Source: Candidatus Nitrospira allomarina
GTDB lineage: Bacteria; Nitrospirota; Nitrospiria; Nitrospirales; UBA8639
Direction of reading: 5' to 3'
NCBI RefSeq assembly: GCF_032050975.1
Contig: NZ_CP116967.1
Span: forward strand, 3,779,001-3,843,000
DNA length: 64,000 bases
Part shown: positions 37,894 to 46,116 of the stretch, one piece after another
How positions within the stretch are numbered: position 1 is the stretch's first letter
Layout: each line of letters begins with the position of its first letter
Program-made: the position numbers and the translations under genes
The notes under the pieces: generated by a model
Told to the model about the DNA's origin: nothing
The model's input: the letters and a program-made list of their open reading frames with translations, nothing else
Databases searched by the model: none

Positions 37894-38457
37894 TCACGCG
37901 GATTGGCCCCAATCCTTCAACCCACCGAACAAAGCTTTCATATGCTGATAGGAATAATGGGCATTTCTTCCACTCGGGTTTGGCAACACACAAACAGGCG
38001 TATCCCCAAGGGTAAGAGATTGCAGGCCAACCTGAATAGGTTGTTCAGATAATCGTTTGACAGCCTTGGGCGCCTCATTGGACGAGAGAAGCATGCGAGC
38101 CATACTGACTCCTAACAAAGCCACCAGTCGAGGTTGATAAATCGTGATTTTTGTCACTAATGCCTGATGCCCTTCCAGAAAATCCCGTTTTTCCAAATCC
38201 TGAACCCCGGCAGTCGGCCGGGCAATCAGATTGGTAAGTCCATATCCGAATTCGGGCAATTGCCAATCATCCTGATAAGTCATGGGAAAGGGAATCAGCT
38301 TGGCGTCAAACAGTAATTTCCAAAACCGGTTGGAAGGGCCGGCAAAATGATGCCCGACCTCAGCAGAGCGCAGACCCGGGTTAATTCCAACAAAGAGAAT
38401 AGATAACCCGGGGATCAGATAATCGGGAAGACCTGAATGCGGATGACTTGTGGCCAT
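37894..38457 (-). CDS. mug: G/U mismatch-specific DNA glycosylase (Mug/TDG family)
   Basis: A 187-residue cytoplasmic DNA repair enzyme of uracil-DNA glycosylase family 2. It removes uracil or thymine mispaired with guanine. Signature motifs are seen: GINPGLRS near residue 25 with the catalytic Asn, and NPSGRN near the C-terminus that inserts into the helix. ATG 38457 has GAGGA five bases upstream; an earlier ATG at 38496 would add 13 residues. Its length matches the family. It is separated from the TPR-protein gene by about 200 bases on the same strand. Confidence 0.92.
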   Translation of the reverse strand: MATSHPHSGLPDYLIPGLSILFVGINPGLRSAEVGHHFAGPSNRFWKLLFDAKLIPFPMTYQDDWQLPEFGYGLTNLIARPTAGVQDLEKRDFLEGHQALVTKITIYQPRLVALLGVSMARMLLSSNEAPKAVKRLSEQPIQVGLQSLTLGDTPVCVLPNPSGRNAHYSYQHMKALFGGLKDWGQSA

Positions 38458-38652
38458 TCGTCCTCGATCGTTGGATACACCCCCACGCGTCTTCATAAGT
38501 TGATTATAGGAAGCCTGGAATTGTGCTGTGTGGCCTCTAGCACCGCCGGCACTATGGATCGAAGATTACGAGGAGATTTTGGAGAATAAAACGGAAATGC
38601 GTGAAGTAGGATTTCATCCAAACCGGCCACCGGGTGAAACCCGAATCGTGAT

Positions 38653-39303
38653 TTACTTGGAAGCCAGTTTCGTCTGAATTTCCGAAAATGTTTTCTCAGC
38701 CTCAGGGAGAAGATCATGCCGGTTCCCCGCCCTGGCAAGCTCGAGGGCCTTTTTCGCTAAATCGAAAGCCTCCTGATCCTCTCCCCGCTCGGCACACGAA
38801 CGTGCAACGACCATGCGAGCATTAATGGATTGGGGATCCCGCTGAATCACCTCCCGCAGCATCGCTTCGCCCTTTTCGGAATCTCCCCCAAATAAGCCGG
38901 GGACTTCAATGAGGATCGTCCCTTTAGAAGAAAGGGCATCCATATGATTAGGATTGAGCGCCAGGGTTTTGTCCAGAGCTTCCATCATCCGTCCATATTC
39001 AAACACCGAGAACAGCACTTCTCCGTTGGCGCGCATCCGCTCGCCGATATTACAGAACAGGGCAAAATGCGCATCGGCTGAACGTTCGTCCAGCCCCACA
39101 GCCTGTTCAGCCAACTTCCGCCCCCGCTCAAAATGTTCAACCCGAACCGTTTCCTCCTTTGCCCGTCTCCCTTCATGGCATTCATCCATCGCCTGTTTTG
39201 TCAGAACCTGAGAAGATTCTTCAGCCCAGACTCCAGGGATCACCCACCAGGAAAACAGTAAAGTGGCCAATAAAATATAAAGCATTCGATGAGTAACGGT
39301 CAT
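38653..39303 (-). CDS. Exported TPR-like protein
   Basis: A 216-residue protein with a signal peptide (hydrophobic core LYILLATLLFSWWVIPGV, cleavage likely after VWA). The mature part is made of helix pairs with TPR-like spacing, best seen in EALDKTLALNPNHMDALSSK and QRDPQSINARMVVARSCAE. Relatives are predicted periplasmic scaffold proteins of unknown role. An AAAGGA lies about a dozen bases before the ATG. It is the last gene of a minus-strand run and faces the flavoprotein gene, with no sign of an operon partner. Confidence 0.82.
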   Translation of the reverse strand: MTVTHRMLYILLATLLFSWWVIPGVWAEESSQVLTKQAMDECHEGRRAKEETVRVEHFERGRKLAEQAVGLDERSADAHFALFCNIGERMRANGEVLFSVFEYGRMMEALDKTLALNPNHMDALSSKGTILIEVPGLFGGDSEKGEAMLREVIQRDPQSINARMVVARSCAERGEDQEAFDLAKKALELARAGNRHDLLPEAEKTFSEIQTKLASK

Positions 39304-39512
39304 GTTGTAGGAGTCCTTTGTGCGTTACTCCGGTGAATTCCAGCCAATGAAAATGCAGACAAAAACAAAAAAATATTTTATACCAAGTCAACCGCTTATG
39401 CCAACGCCTGGGAGTAGAATTTTCGCCTTACGTTTACACAGAGGAGAGACATTTACAGTTGGGCAACGAAGAAAAGTCTATGAGCAGAGCTCATGCAGTG
39501 TTTAAGCGGTTG

Positions 39513-40757
39513 TCAGGAGGTTTTCAAAGTGGAGTTTCGCATCGATTGAAGCCATTTTGCAGCCCCAACCCCCGCAGCATGGCCACTGGTAAAACAGGCA
39601 GTCAAAAGATAGCCACCGGTGGGGGCTTCCCAATCCAGCATCTCTCCGGCACAAAATACTCCCGGCAAGGTACGAATCATCAGTCGCTGGTCCAAGACTT
39701 CGAAGGTCACTCCGCCAGCCGTGCTAATCGCTTCCTCTAACGGACGGGGAGCGACGAGACGCACGGGCAGCGATTTGATGGCCGACCCGAGCAGCACGGG
39801 GTCGGCAAAATCTTGTTTTGACACACATTCCCTCAGAAGGCCGGCTTTTACCCCTGAAATACCAACCCGGCGCTGTAAGTGGCTAGCCATCGAGCGTGAA
39901 CCACGCGGCCGTGATAACTCTGCAATGAGCCGCGACACATCACGGTCGGGCGCCAGATCCAATCGAAGAAGCGCCGTGCCTGTTTTCACGATCTCGTCGC
40001 GTAACCATGCCGAAATCGCATAAATCACTCCTCCCTCAAGACCGGTCTCCGTCAGAACGAATTCGCCCTGTTGCCGGAACTCAACACCCTCGTGAGTGGT
40101 TCCCGCAACGGCAACCGGCTTCACGGGATGGCCGGCGTAACGATCGCGGAGGTGCGGACTCCAAGCAACATCAAACCCACAATTCGCGGGCTTTAGTGGT
40201 TCAATGTGAACACCACGCCCGGCGAGCAACGGCACCCACGCCCCATCTGAGCCGAACCTGGACCAACTGCCACCACCCAACGCCAACACCACCGCATCAG
40301 CAGAAACGTCACGATCGCCTTGCGGCGTGGCAAACCGTAGGGATCCGGTCTCGGTCCATCCAACCCAGCGATGCCGAACGTGAATCGCCATACCGTGCCG
40401 TCGCAAACGGCGCAGCCACGCCCGCAAAAGAGGTGCGGACTTAAGGTCCTTGGGAAACACTCGGCCGGATGTTCCGATAAACGTCTCAACACCTAGTTCA
40501 TGAGCCCACTCGCGTAATGCATCCGGGCCAAATCCGGCGAGTAACGATTGGAATTGTCCCTGCCTGGTCCCATATCGTGCAAGAAATCTCTCCAATGGTT
40601 CAGAATGCGTCAAGTTGAGCCCACCCTTCCCCGCTAGCAGAAATTTTCGACCGACGGAGGCCATGGCGTCATACAGGTCCACGCATGCGCCCTCGGCAAT
40701 CGCCGCCTCAGCAGCCATCAGACCGGCCGGCCCCCCGCCAATCACGGCAATTTTCAT
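39513..40757 (-). CDS. HI0933/BaiN-like NAD(P)/FAD-dependent flavoprotein (TIGR03862 type)
   Basis: A 414-residue cytoplasmic flavoprotein. The FAD-binding fold opens with KIAVIGGGPAGLMAAEAA. The family-specific motif VGRKFLLAGKGGLNLTHSE follows, and the C-terminal FAD contact is GVFCAGEMLDWEAPTGGYLL. Members are predicted oxidoreductases of uncertain substrate; the BaiN branch acts on steroids, but nothing ties this copy to that. ATG 40757 has AGGGAAC upstream; the longer frame to 40778 is not favoured. It stands alone. Confidence 0.88.
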   Translation of the reverse strand: MKIAVIGGGPAGLMAAEAAIAEGACVDLYDAMASVGRKFLLAGKGGLNLTHSEPLERFLARYGTRQGQFQSLLAGFGPDALREWAHELGVETFIGTSGRVFPKDLKSAPLLRAWLRRLRRHGMAIHVRHRWVGWTETGSLRFATPQGDRDVSADAVVLALGGGSWSRFGSDGAWVPLLAGRGVHIEPLKPANCGFDVAWSPHLRDRYAGHPVKPVAVAGTTHEGVEFRQQGEFVLTETGLEGGVIYAISAWLRDEIVKTGTALLRLDLAPDRDVSRLIAELSRPRGSRSMASHLQRRVGISGVKAGLLRECVSKQDFADPVLLGSAIKSLPVRLVAPRPLEEAISTAGGVTFEVLDQRLMIRTLPGVFCAGEMLDWEAPTGGYLLTACFTSGHAAGVGAAKWLQSMRNSTLKTS

Positions 40758-41023
40758 TGTTCCCTGTTTCAACATCATGTCAGACCGGCACCAAGGTGAA
40801 AGTCAAAAGGTTTTCTCACGTGATGATTGTCGATTGTCCTCTCTGAGTATGAATTTTGGATCTAGCCTGATCCATAGTCCCCTAAAAGGAAATTCTCCAA
40901 ACCCATTCCTTTGATCAATAAAGTGAATTGCCGAAGAGAACGGTTTTATTTAAGATAGCGTCAGCGCATTCATAAGAATCACATCTCCCCTAGTAGACTT
41001 CACAAAACAGGAGGCCGGAACAC

Positions 41024-41191
41024 ATGGAGCAGGAAGAAATTCGACAATTGTGGGCCGACGGTGAGGATTGGATCATCAAGCGCCAGCACCATCAATATTT
41101 CTATCGTCCGGATGGAAAATACGGAGACTGGAAGCCGGGACTTCCTCCCGGCGTGGTAAAGCCGGACGTCGATACCCTCTTCGATGATTAA
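41024..41191 (+). CDS. 55-residue conserved-looking hypothetical protein
   Basis: A small open frame with a strong AGGAGG (41009-41014) about nine bases before its ATG. It encodes 55 residues with an aromatic, charged sequence (WADGEDWIIKRQHHQYFYRP), a PPGVVKPDV turn and an acidic end. No membrane segment. I do not recognise it. The composition and ribosome site argue for a real gene; its small size makes it easy to miss. It lies 100 bases before the next plus-strand gene. Confidence 0.65.
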   Translation: MEQEEIRQLWADGEDWIIKRQHHQYFYRPDGKYGDWKPGLPPGVVKPDVDTLFDD

Positions 41192-41291
41192 ACGATAGGC
41201 TCTCCATTATCATTTGAACCGGAATTCCCATATCTCAAAATATTTCTTTTCAATTGAATAACCATTCCAGAGAGAGTCCCCCACAACCCCT

Positions 41292-41687
41292 ATGCGAATT
41301 TCCGGACGTATCATTGGTCTGCTCAAGGAATACATGCATGACTTGGTCGAACAAGCCAAACAGGAGGAAGCCGCACATGCCAGCTTCGGATTTGCTTCCC
41401 AACCCTATCGGGCTGACGAGGCAATTTCGGATCTTCTGGCTATTTTGGATGACCGTATTGAATCAGAAGGCGTCCAGGTTGGCCTTCCCATCGAGTTCCT
41501 TCATCAGATGTGGACACTGTGCAATAAGGCAACCACGCAAATTTCGGAAACCGTCTGGTTGAGAAAAAATCTTGATCAGGGTACCGGGTCGAAAGCGGAA
41601 GTCCGGCAACTCACCTACCATGCCCTCATTGCATTCCTGGAGTCTCAGCCCGAAGAAGGCGAGTCGGGAGATGCGACTCCAAACTGA
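41292..41687 (+). CDS. Hypothetical helical protein
   Basis: A 131-residue soluble protein I do not recognise. It is predicted helical (KEYMHDLVEQAKQEEAAHAS at residues 12-31) with an acidic C-terminal tail. The ribosome site is weak. Its last 43 bases overlap the 3' end of prmA on the opposite strand. Codon use looks normal for the region. Confidence 0.6.
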   Translation: MRISGRIIGLLKEYMHDLVEQAKQEEAAHASFGFASQPYRADEAISDLLAILDDRIESEGVQVGLPIEFLHQMWTLCNKATTQISETVWLRKNLDQGTGSKAEVRQLTYHALIAFLESQPEEGESGDATPN

Positions 41688-42514
41688 ATGGCTAACCAGC
41701 CATCCCGCCTCCTGACATGGCGGGGACGCCATCCGCACCCTTCAGACTGCCGGACAATCTCAGATTCATCTTCCTCCAGCAGCCCGGATACCACCAACTG
41801 CGTGTGCGGACCCCGCATCCTGGCAAATTGATCGATGACGTGAAGTATCGTTCTGCGATCCAGGTTGGCAAGAATGACATCAAAAGATTGAGCCGGAAGC
41901 CCGGCCAACTGGCAAGAGGAAAGCGTCAATGCTTCTTGAAAGTTATTCACCACCGCGTATTCCCTGGCACAGTCGAGCGCCGTCGTATCCACATCAATAC
42001 CCAGCGCACTGGTCGCTCCCAGGCGCAAGGCGGCCATCGCAAGGATCCCGCTCCCCGTCCCCACATCCAGCACCCTCATGCCTGGAAGCCACATGACTCC
42101 TTCCAACCATTCGAGAATCATTTGGGTGGTGGCATGATGCCCGGTCCCGAACGCCTGCTTGGGATCGATAATCAATTCCACTCCATCCTCGGGCATCTCC
42201 ATAGTGGCCCAACTCGGGCGTATGCCAATGCGACGGCCAATGCGAATGGGCTGAACGGACGCGGCCCATCTGGCATTCCAATCCTGAGCCTTCACCGGAT
42301 GAAACCGCAGAGCTCCTTCCGGAAGAGCCACACCCAACACACTGAACGCCGCCCGGACCTGCTGAAGAATCTCTGCTCCATTCTTACTCCAATACAGCAC
42401 GGTGGCTCCCTCCGCTTCCCAGGCTCCAAGAAATTCCTGGCAATCGAGAATCCCTGCTAACTCAGCGGCATCCACGGAAATGGGAATGGTGATTTCAAAG
42501 GCAGCCGCATCCAT
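41645..42514 (-). CDS. prmA: Ribosomal protein L11 methyltransferase PrmA
   Basis: A 289-residue cytoplasmic AdoMet-dependent methyltransferase that trimethylates ribosomal protein L11. It has the PrmA-specific DPKQAFGTGHHATT, followed by the AdoMet-binding VLDVGTGSGILA and the substrate-side ANLDRR segment, in a layout typical for the family (N-terminal substrate-recognition domain of about 110 residues, then the Rossmann domain). Length matches. It overlaps the convergent small hypothetical gene by 43 bases at its 3' end. Confidence 0.92.
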   Translation of the reverse strand: MDAAAFEITIPISVDAAELAGILDCQEFLGAWEAEGATVLYWSKNGAEILQQVRAAFSVLGVALPEGALRFHPVKAQDWNARWAASVQPIRIGRRIGIRPSWATMEMPEDGVELIIDPKQAFGTGHHATTQMILEWLEGVMWLPGMRVLDVGTGSGILAMAALRLGATSALGIDVDTTALDCAREYAVVNNFQEALTLSSCQLAGLPAQSFDVILANLDRRTILHVIDQFARMRGPHTQLVVSGLLEEDESEIVRQSEGCGWRPRHVRRRDGWLAIQFGVASPDSPSSG

Positions 42515-42660
42515 AAGAGCTATTCCATCGGCAAACGGTTTCTAAAAGTACGCGACTCCTGCCACCCAATCCTTAGCGGAACGTCACCAAAGGCTCCCTT
42601 CAAATCGGCGCCAGCCATAAGGGAACAAGGGGGTCGTTGAGGGCTCTGTGCCATGAGAAC

Positions 42661-42688
42661 GTGCCTGCCTGGTTGGTTCACCAGGCAC
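42661..42688. repeat. Strong hairpin between prmA and MutS-like gene
   Basis: The arm ACCAGGCAC (42680-42688) can pair with GCCTGGT just before it (seven perfect pairs, TGGTTC loop) or with GTGCCTG further out, so two partly exclusive stems are possible. There is no T-run on either strand, so it is not a classical terminator. It lies 45 bases before the start of the MutS-like gene. Confidence 0.5.
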
Positions 42689-42732
42689 CTCACGACATTC
42701 CACGTTATTGACGGGATCACGCAGAGCGGCTA

Positions 42733-44625
42733 ATGTCCGCAGGCCCTATGAAACGCACCACCACTGATAGACGAGAACAGGCGATTCTTCGCCTTATTCA
42801 CCGCACCGAGCGGATGCAGGCGAAAGGCAAAGTCGCCAGCCGGCAATTCAGCCGATGGAGAATGGGAACATTCCTAGCGGGAGCCGCCATCACGATCGGT
42901 GTGTATCAACAAGCCTGGTTTCATACCGGCAATGGTCTCCTGCTCCTCTTCCTCATTGGATTTCTCACTATATCCTGGTTTCACCAGCGATTGAAATCCC
43001 GATTGCATCGATTACAGCTCTGGTTGGAAATCAAAAAAGACAGCCTGGCTCGACTGCAACTTGATTGGCCACACATATCCGCCTACGAACACCGGGCCCC
43101 TGAGCGACATCCGTTCGCCATAGACCTCGACCTCACGGGTCCGCATTCCTTACTGAACCTGATCGACACCACCTTTTCCTCCATAGGTCAGCACCGCGTC
43201 GCCACCTGGCTTTTCCAGTCCAATCTTCCTGAACCGGACGGTCTATCATGGACAACCAGGCAGACATTGGTGAAAGAACTTACTCCACTCTCCCGTTTGA
43301 GGGATCGCTGTCTTTTAGCCAACCGGCTCATTAGCTCCGATCGGCTGAATGGAACCCGCATTCTTTCCTTGCTCGAAGCACCCGTCTCCATCAGGCATCT
43401 GCCAATGATTATCTTCGCAGCCTGTGCGCTGACAAGCCTCACCATCGCGCTGGGACTCTGGACGCTCCTCACGGGAGCCCCGAATTTTTGGCTGCTCCCC
43501 CTGGTCTTTTATATCGGAACCTATTTTCTCCTATCCGGATCCATCCACCCGCTTTTCGGCCGGGTGCTCACCCTCCATGAGGAACTAGAAAAACTTGTCA
43601 GCGTGATTAGGGAACTTGAACGATCCCCATTCCTTCATCAACTAACCATGCGGCAGATCTGCCAGCCCATTTTGACTCAACAGAATCGTCCGACCCAGAG
43701 CTTGAAACAGCTCAGTAGGATCTGTCAGGGGCTCAGCGTCAAAGCCCATCCGCTAGTGCATTTAGGCCTCAATGCCCTGGTACCCTGGGATCTGTGGTTT
43801 GTCGGAAAACTCAATCGCCTCATCTCCCGGCTTCGCACGACACTTCCCGACTGGCTGGATACCATTGGGACAATGGATGCCGCCGGTGCCCTCGCGCGTT
43901 ATGCCTATTTAAATCCCGATTACCTCTGGCCACAACTCGAAATCACCAATACCACCCCGGACACACAAGGATTGACCGCAAGCAGCCTCGGCCATCCGCT
44001 TATTGCCCGCACGCATCGCGTTACCAATGATTTGGAGTTACGAGGGGAAGGCCATCTCCTTCTGGTGACCGGCTCAAACATGTCTGGAAAAAGCACCTTT
44101 CTCCGAACGGTCGGTATCAATTTGTGTCTGGCTCAGGCGGGTGGCCCGGTGTGCGCTAAAATTTTTTCCTGGACCTGGATGCGTCTCTTTTGTTGCATAC
44201 GAGTCACGGATGCCCTGGATGAAGGCTTGTCGTATTTTTACGCCGAGGTCAAACGCCTGAAAGTAATTCTGGAGGCAGTGGAAAGCACCAATCCTCACCC
44301 GGTCCTCTTTCTCATTGATGAAATCTATCGGGGCACTAATAACCGCGAACGGCTGGCCGGAAGCGAAGCCTTTGTGCAGGCCCTTCAACAAAGCCGTGGA
44401 CTGGGTATGATTTCAACCCATGATTTGGAACTCACAGGATTGGCCAGTGGAAACGGGCATATCCGGAATGCCCACTTTCAGGAAACCGTTGAAGCAGGCA
44501 CGTTGCATTTCGATTATCGACTACGACCGGGACCCTGCCCGACCACCAATGCACTCCGGATCATGGCCCAGGAGGGGCTCCCTGTCCCACCTGGTCATGC
44601 CACAAATCCACAAGCCCCAAAATAG
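42733..44625 (+). CDS. Membrane-anchored MutS-domain ATPase
   Basis: A 630-residue protein joining membrane segments to a MutS-type ATPase. Two hydrophobic helices lie at about 48-88, and two more at about 217-265. A lever/clamp-like helical region follows. The C-terminal domain is MutS domain V, with Walker A GSNMSGKST (447-455), Walker B VLFLIDEIYRG near 527-536, and the STHD signature. It lacks MutS domain I, so it should not recognise mismatches. Related proteins are common in bacteria but their role is unknown, so the mismatch-repair name would mislead. ATG 42733 and ATG 42748 are both possible starts. Confidence 0.85.
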   Translation: MSAGPMKRTTTDRREQAILRLIHRTERMQAKGKVASRQFSRWRMGTFLAGAAITIGVYQQAWFHTGNGLLLLFLIGFLTISWFHQRLKSRLHRLQLWLEIKKDSLARLQLDWPHISAYEHRAPERHPFAIDLDLTGPHSLLNLIDTTFSSIGQHRVATWLFQSNLPEPDGLSWTTRQTLVKELTPLSRLRDRCLLANRLISSDRLNGTRILSLLEAPVSIRHLPMIIFAACALTSLTIALGLWTLLTGAPNFWLLPLVFYIGTYFLLSGSIHPLFGRVLTLHEELEKLVSVIRELERSPFLHQLTMRQICQPILTQQNRPTQSLKQLSRICQGLSVKAHPLVHLGLNALVPWDLWFVGKLNRLISRLRTTLPDWLDTIGTMDAAGALARYAYLNPDYLWPQLEITNTTPDTQGLTASSLGHPLIARTHRVTNDLELRGEGHLLLVTGSNMSGKSTFLRTVGINLCLAQAGGPVCAKIFSWTWMRLFCCIRVTDALDEGLSYFYAEVKRLKVILEAVESTNPHPVLFLIDEIYRGTNNRERLAGSEAFVQALQQSRGLGMISTHDLELTGLASGNGHIRNAHFQETVEAGTLHFDYRLRPGPCPTTNALRIMAQEGLPVPPGHATNPQAPK

Positions 44626-44905
44626 AGGGCTGCACACTCTCAAAAATGCTTACCGCCAGTTGCAAAAAATCTACCTTTATCATCATGCTAAAATTTCCTG
44701 GTAAGCCATCTGATTTCACATTGTCATTCTGAGCCACGGCGAAGAATCTGGTTCCAAACCGAACAGCCTCAAGGCCTAGAGAGATCCTTCGGTTCCCTCA
44801 GGATGACAGAGGTAGAATGGTAGCGCCACCGAAGAACGAAATGGAAAGACGGGAGGGACAGAGCAGTCGCACAAAAACCCCGAAAAAAACAATGCAAACC
44901 GGAAT
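44626..44905. other. Intergenic region carrying a dispersed palindromic repeat
   Basis: The gap between the convergent MutS-like and zinc-ribbon genes. It holds the full repeat copy at 44721-44808 and no gene. Confidence 0.5.
44721..44808. repeat. Dispersed imperfect palindromic repeat, full copy
   Basis: The left arm TGTCATTCTGAG...CGAAGAATCT and the right arm AGATCCTTCGG...CTCAGGATGACA are imperfect reverse complements around a variable centre. The same end sequences recur at 61639-61752 (diverged) and, as one arm, near 55008-55037. Translated on the minus strand it gives the familiar spurious peptide VILREPKDLS, seen in many bacterial genomes that carry this type of repeat. Confidence 0.75.
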
Positions 44906-45181
44906 TTAAGGAGTGATGAGACGAACTTCGCTTTGAGCCTGATCGGTTTTGGAACCGGTGGAAGTCCCGCAATGGGCACAGAGGTATTCATAGAGACTTC
45001 CGGTAGGGAGCACTAAAAGGAGGCGTTCACGGGCTGGCGTCGCGGTCTGACATTTCGGACAAAACAGCAACGACGCTCGAAGCGATTCAAATTGCTTGGG
45101 TGAGCCTGGAGGAGCCGGTGAACGAGCGCCAGCCATCCGTGGCGTTGGTCGGGGACCCGTAGGAAATGGTGGTCTAGGCAT
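44906..45181 (-). CDS. Small zinc-ribbon protein
   Basis: A 91-residue protein. A proline-rich N-terminal third (PRPPFPTGPRPTPRMAGAR) is followed by a zinc ribbon with two CxxC knuckles, CPKC and CAHC, about 30 residues apart. The spacing suits a structural zinc site, as in small DNA- or protein-binding proteins. No catalytic residues are seen and the function is unknown. No ribosome site of note. Confidence 0.72.
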   Translation of the reverse strand: MPRPPFPTGPRPTPRMAGARSPAPPGSPKQFESLRASLLFCPKCQTATPARERLLLVLPTGSLYEYLCAHCGTSTGSKTDQAQSEVRLITP

Positions 45182-45323
45182 ATGCAGATCTTAGCGAAGG
45201 GCCTTAGTCCGGTCAAGATTGCTTCGTAGCATTACAAAAAACCATGTTACATGACTCAACATTTCAAATCACACCACTCATGTTTCTGACCAATCCGCAG
45301 AATCTCCCGGCCGCTGAATCCGA

Positions 45324-45800
45324 TCACTGGGGATCCACTCCTCGCCGCTTGGCAATTTCTTGCGCGATAATCGCCTGCCAGCCTTGATTAAATAAGTCTC
45401 GCGTGGCCTGTATCGTGGGAATCGGAAGGGGCCCGGCTTCATGGGCCAACCGGAGTTGCTCAAAATTATCCATCATGAGCGTCAACTGCTTGGCCGTAAA
45501 CTCATTCGTGCGATCGCTCTGTGCGCGCAATCGTAGGGAGCGAAGCTCGACAAGATAATTCTGATAAAAAACCTGATCCCACGAATAGAGAGCCTGCGAT
45601 TCCCCAGCATGGGTTTCAAGTCTGGTTAAAAAACCATCCATTTTTTTTTGGAGCGATGTTGCCGTCCGATCCATCTCCGGATCATAAGAAGAATTCAACG
45701 TGACGTGGCAACCAACCAGCCCCAGTTGCAAGCAAGCCAAAGCCAGGAGAATCCGGCGAACAGCAAATGCGGAGGAAAATGTCATAATGTCAGATACCAT
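45324..45800 (-). CDS. Predicted lipoprotein, helical
   Basis: A 158-residue protein with a signal peptide ending in lipobox L-V-G-Cys31. The mature part is helical and charged (ATSLQKKMDGFLTRLETHAG) with no enzyme motif; it is not recognised. ATG 45800 has AGGTGA eight bases before it. It is the last gene of a minus-strand run that starts with lhr, but a 316-base gap separates it from the VanZ-like gene, so it is probably transcribed alone. Confidence 0.75.
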   Translation of the reverse strand: MVSDIMTFSSAFAVRRILLALACLQLGLVGCHVTLNSSYDPEMDRTATSLQKKMDGFLTRLETHAGESQALYSWDQVFYQNYLVELRSLRLRAQSDRTNEFTAKQLTLMMDNFEQLRLAHEAGPLPIPTIQATRDLFNQGWQAIIAQEIAKRRGVDPQ

Positions 45801-46116
45801 GGAGAATTCACCTTTTTTGTTGAGATTCCAGGTGGGAATCGCTTGCCGGACAGGACTTTTATGCGCCCCGTTCCGTTCTTGTCAGATTAACGACATTGCC
45901 AGGCCATGAAACATTCGGACCTGAATCTATTGTACTCACCTGCGTCCATTTGTCTAGCAGGCTCCGATGACAGAACCGACCCTCACTTCACTCTAGTCAA
46001 CGACCACCCAGGATTGGTGTGTTCGAGGCTACCGCAAATGCTACACATGATCCAGCCAGTGAATGGGATGCTCGCCATGGCGGTGAGGGGCTCCATCCCC
46101 CCTTCGCACTGGGTCC
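45801..46116. other. Intergenic gap
   Basis: About 315 bases between two minus-strand genes. It must carry the promoter of the lipoprotein gene. No gene seen. Confidence 0.35.

Noticed and set aside
44769-44991. Overlapping minus-strand frames giving VILREPKDLS and similar peptides
   Set aside because: These are translations of the dispersed repeat, a well-known source of spurious genes.
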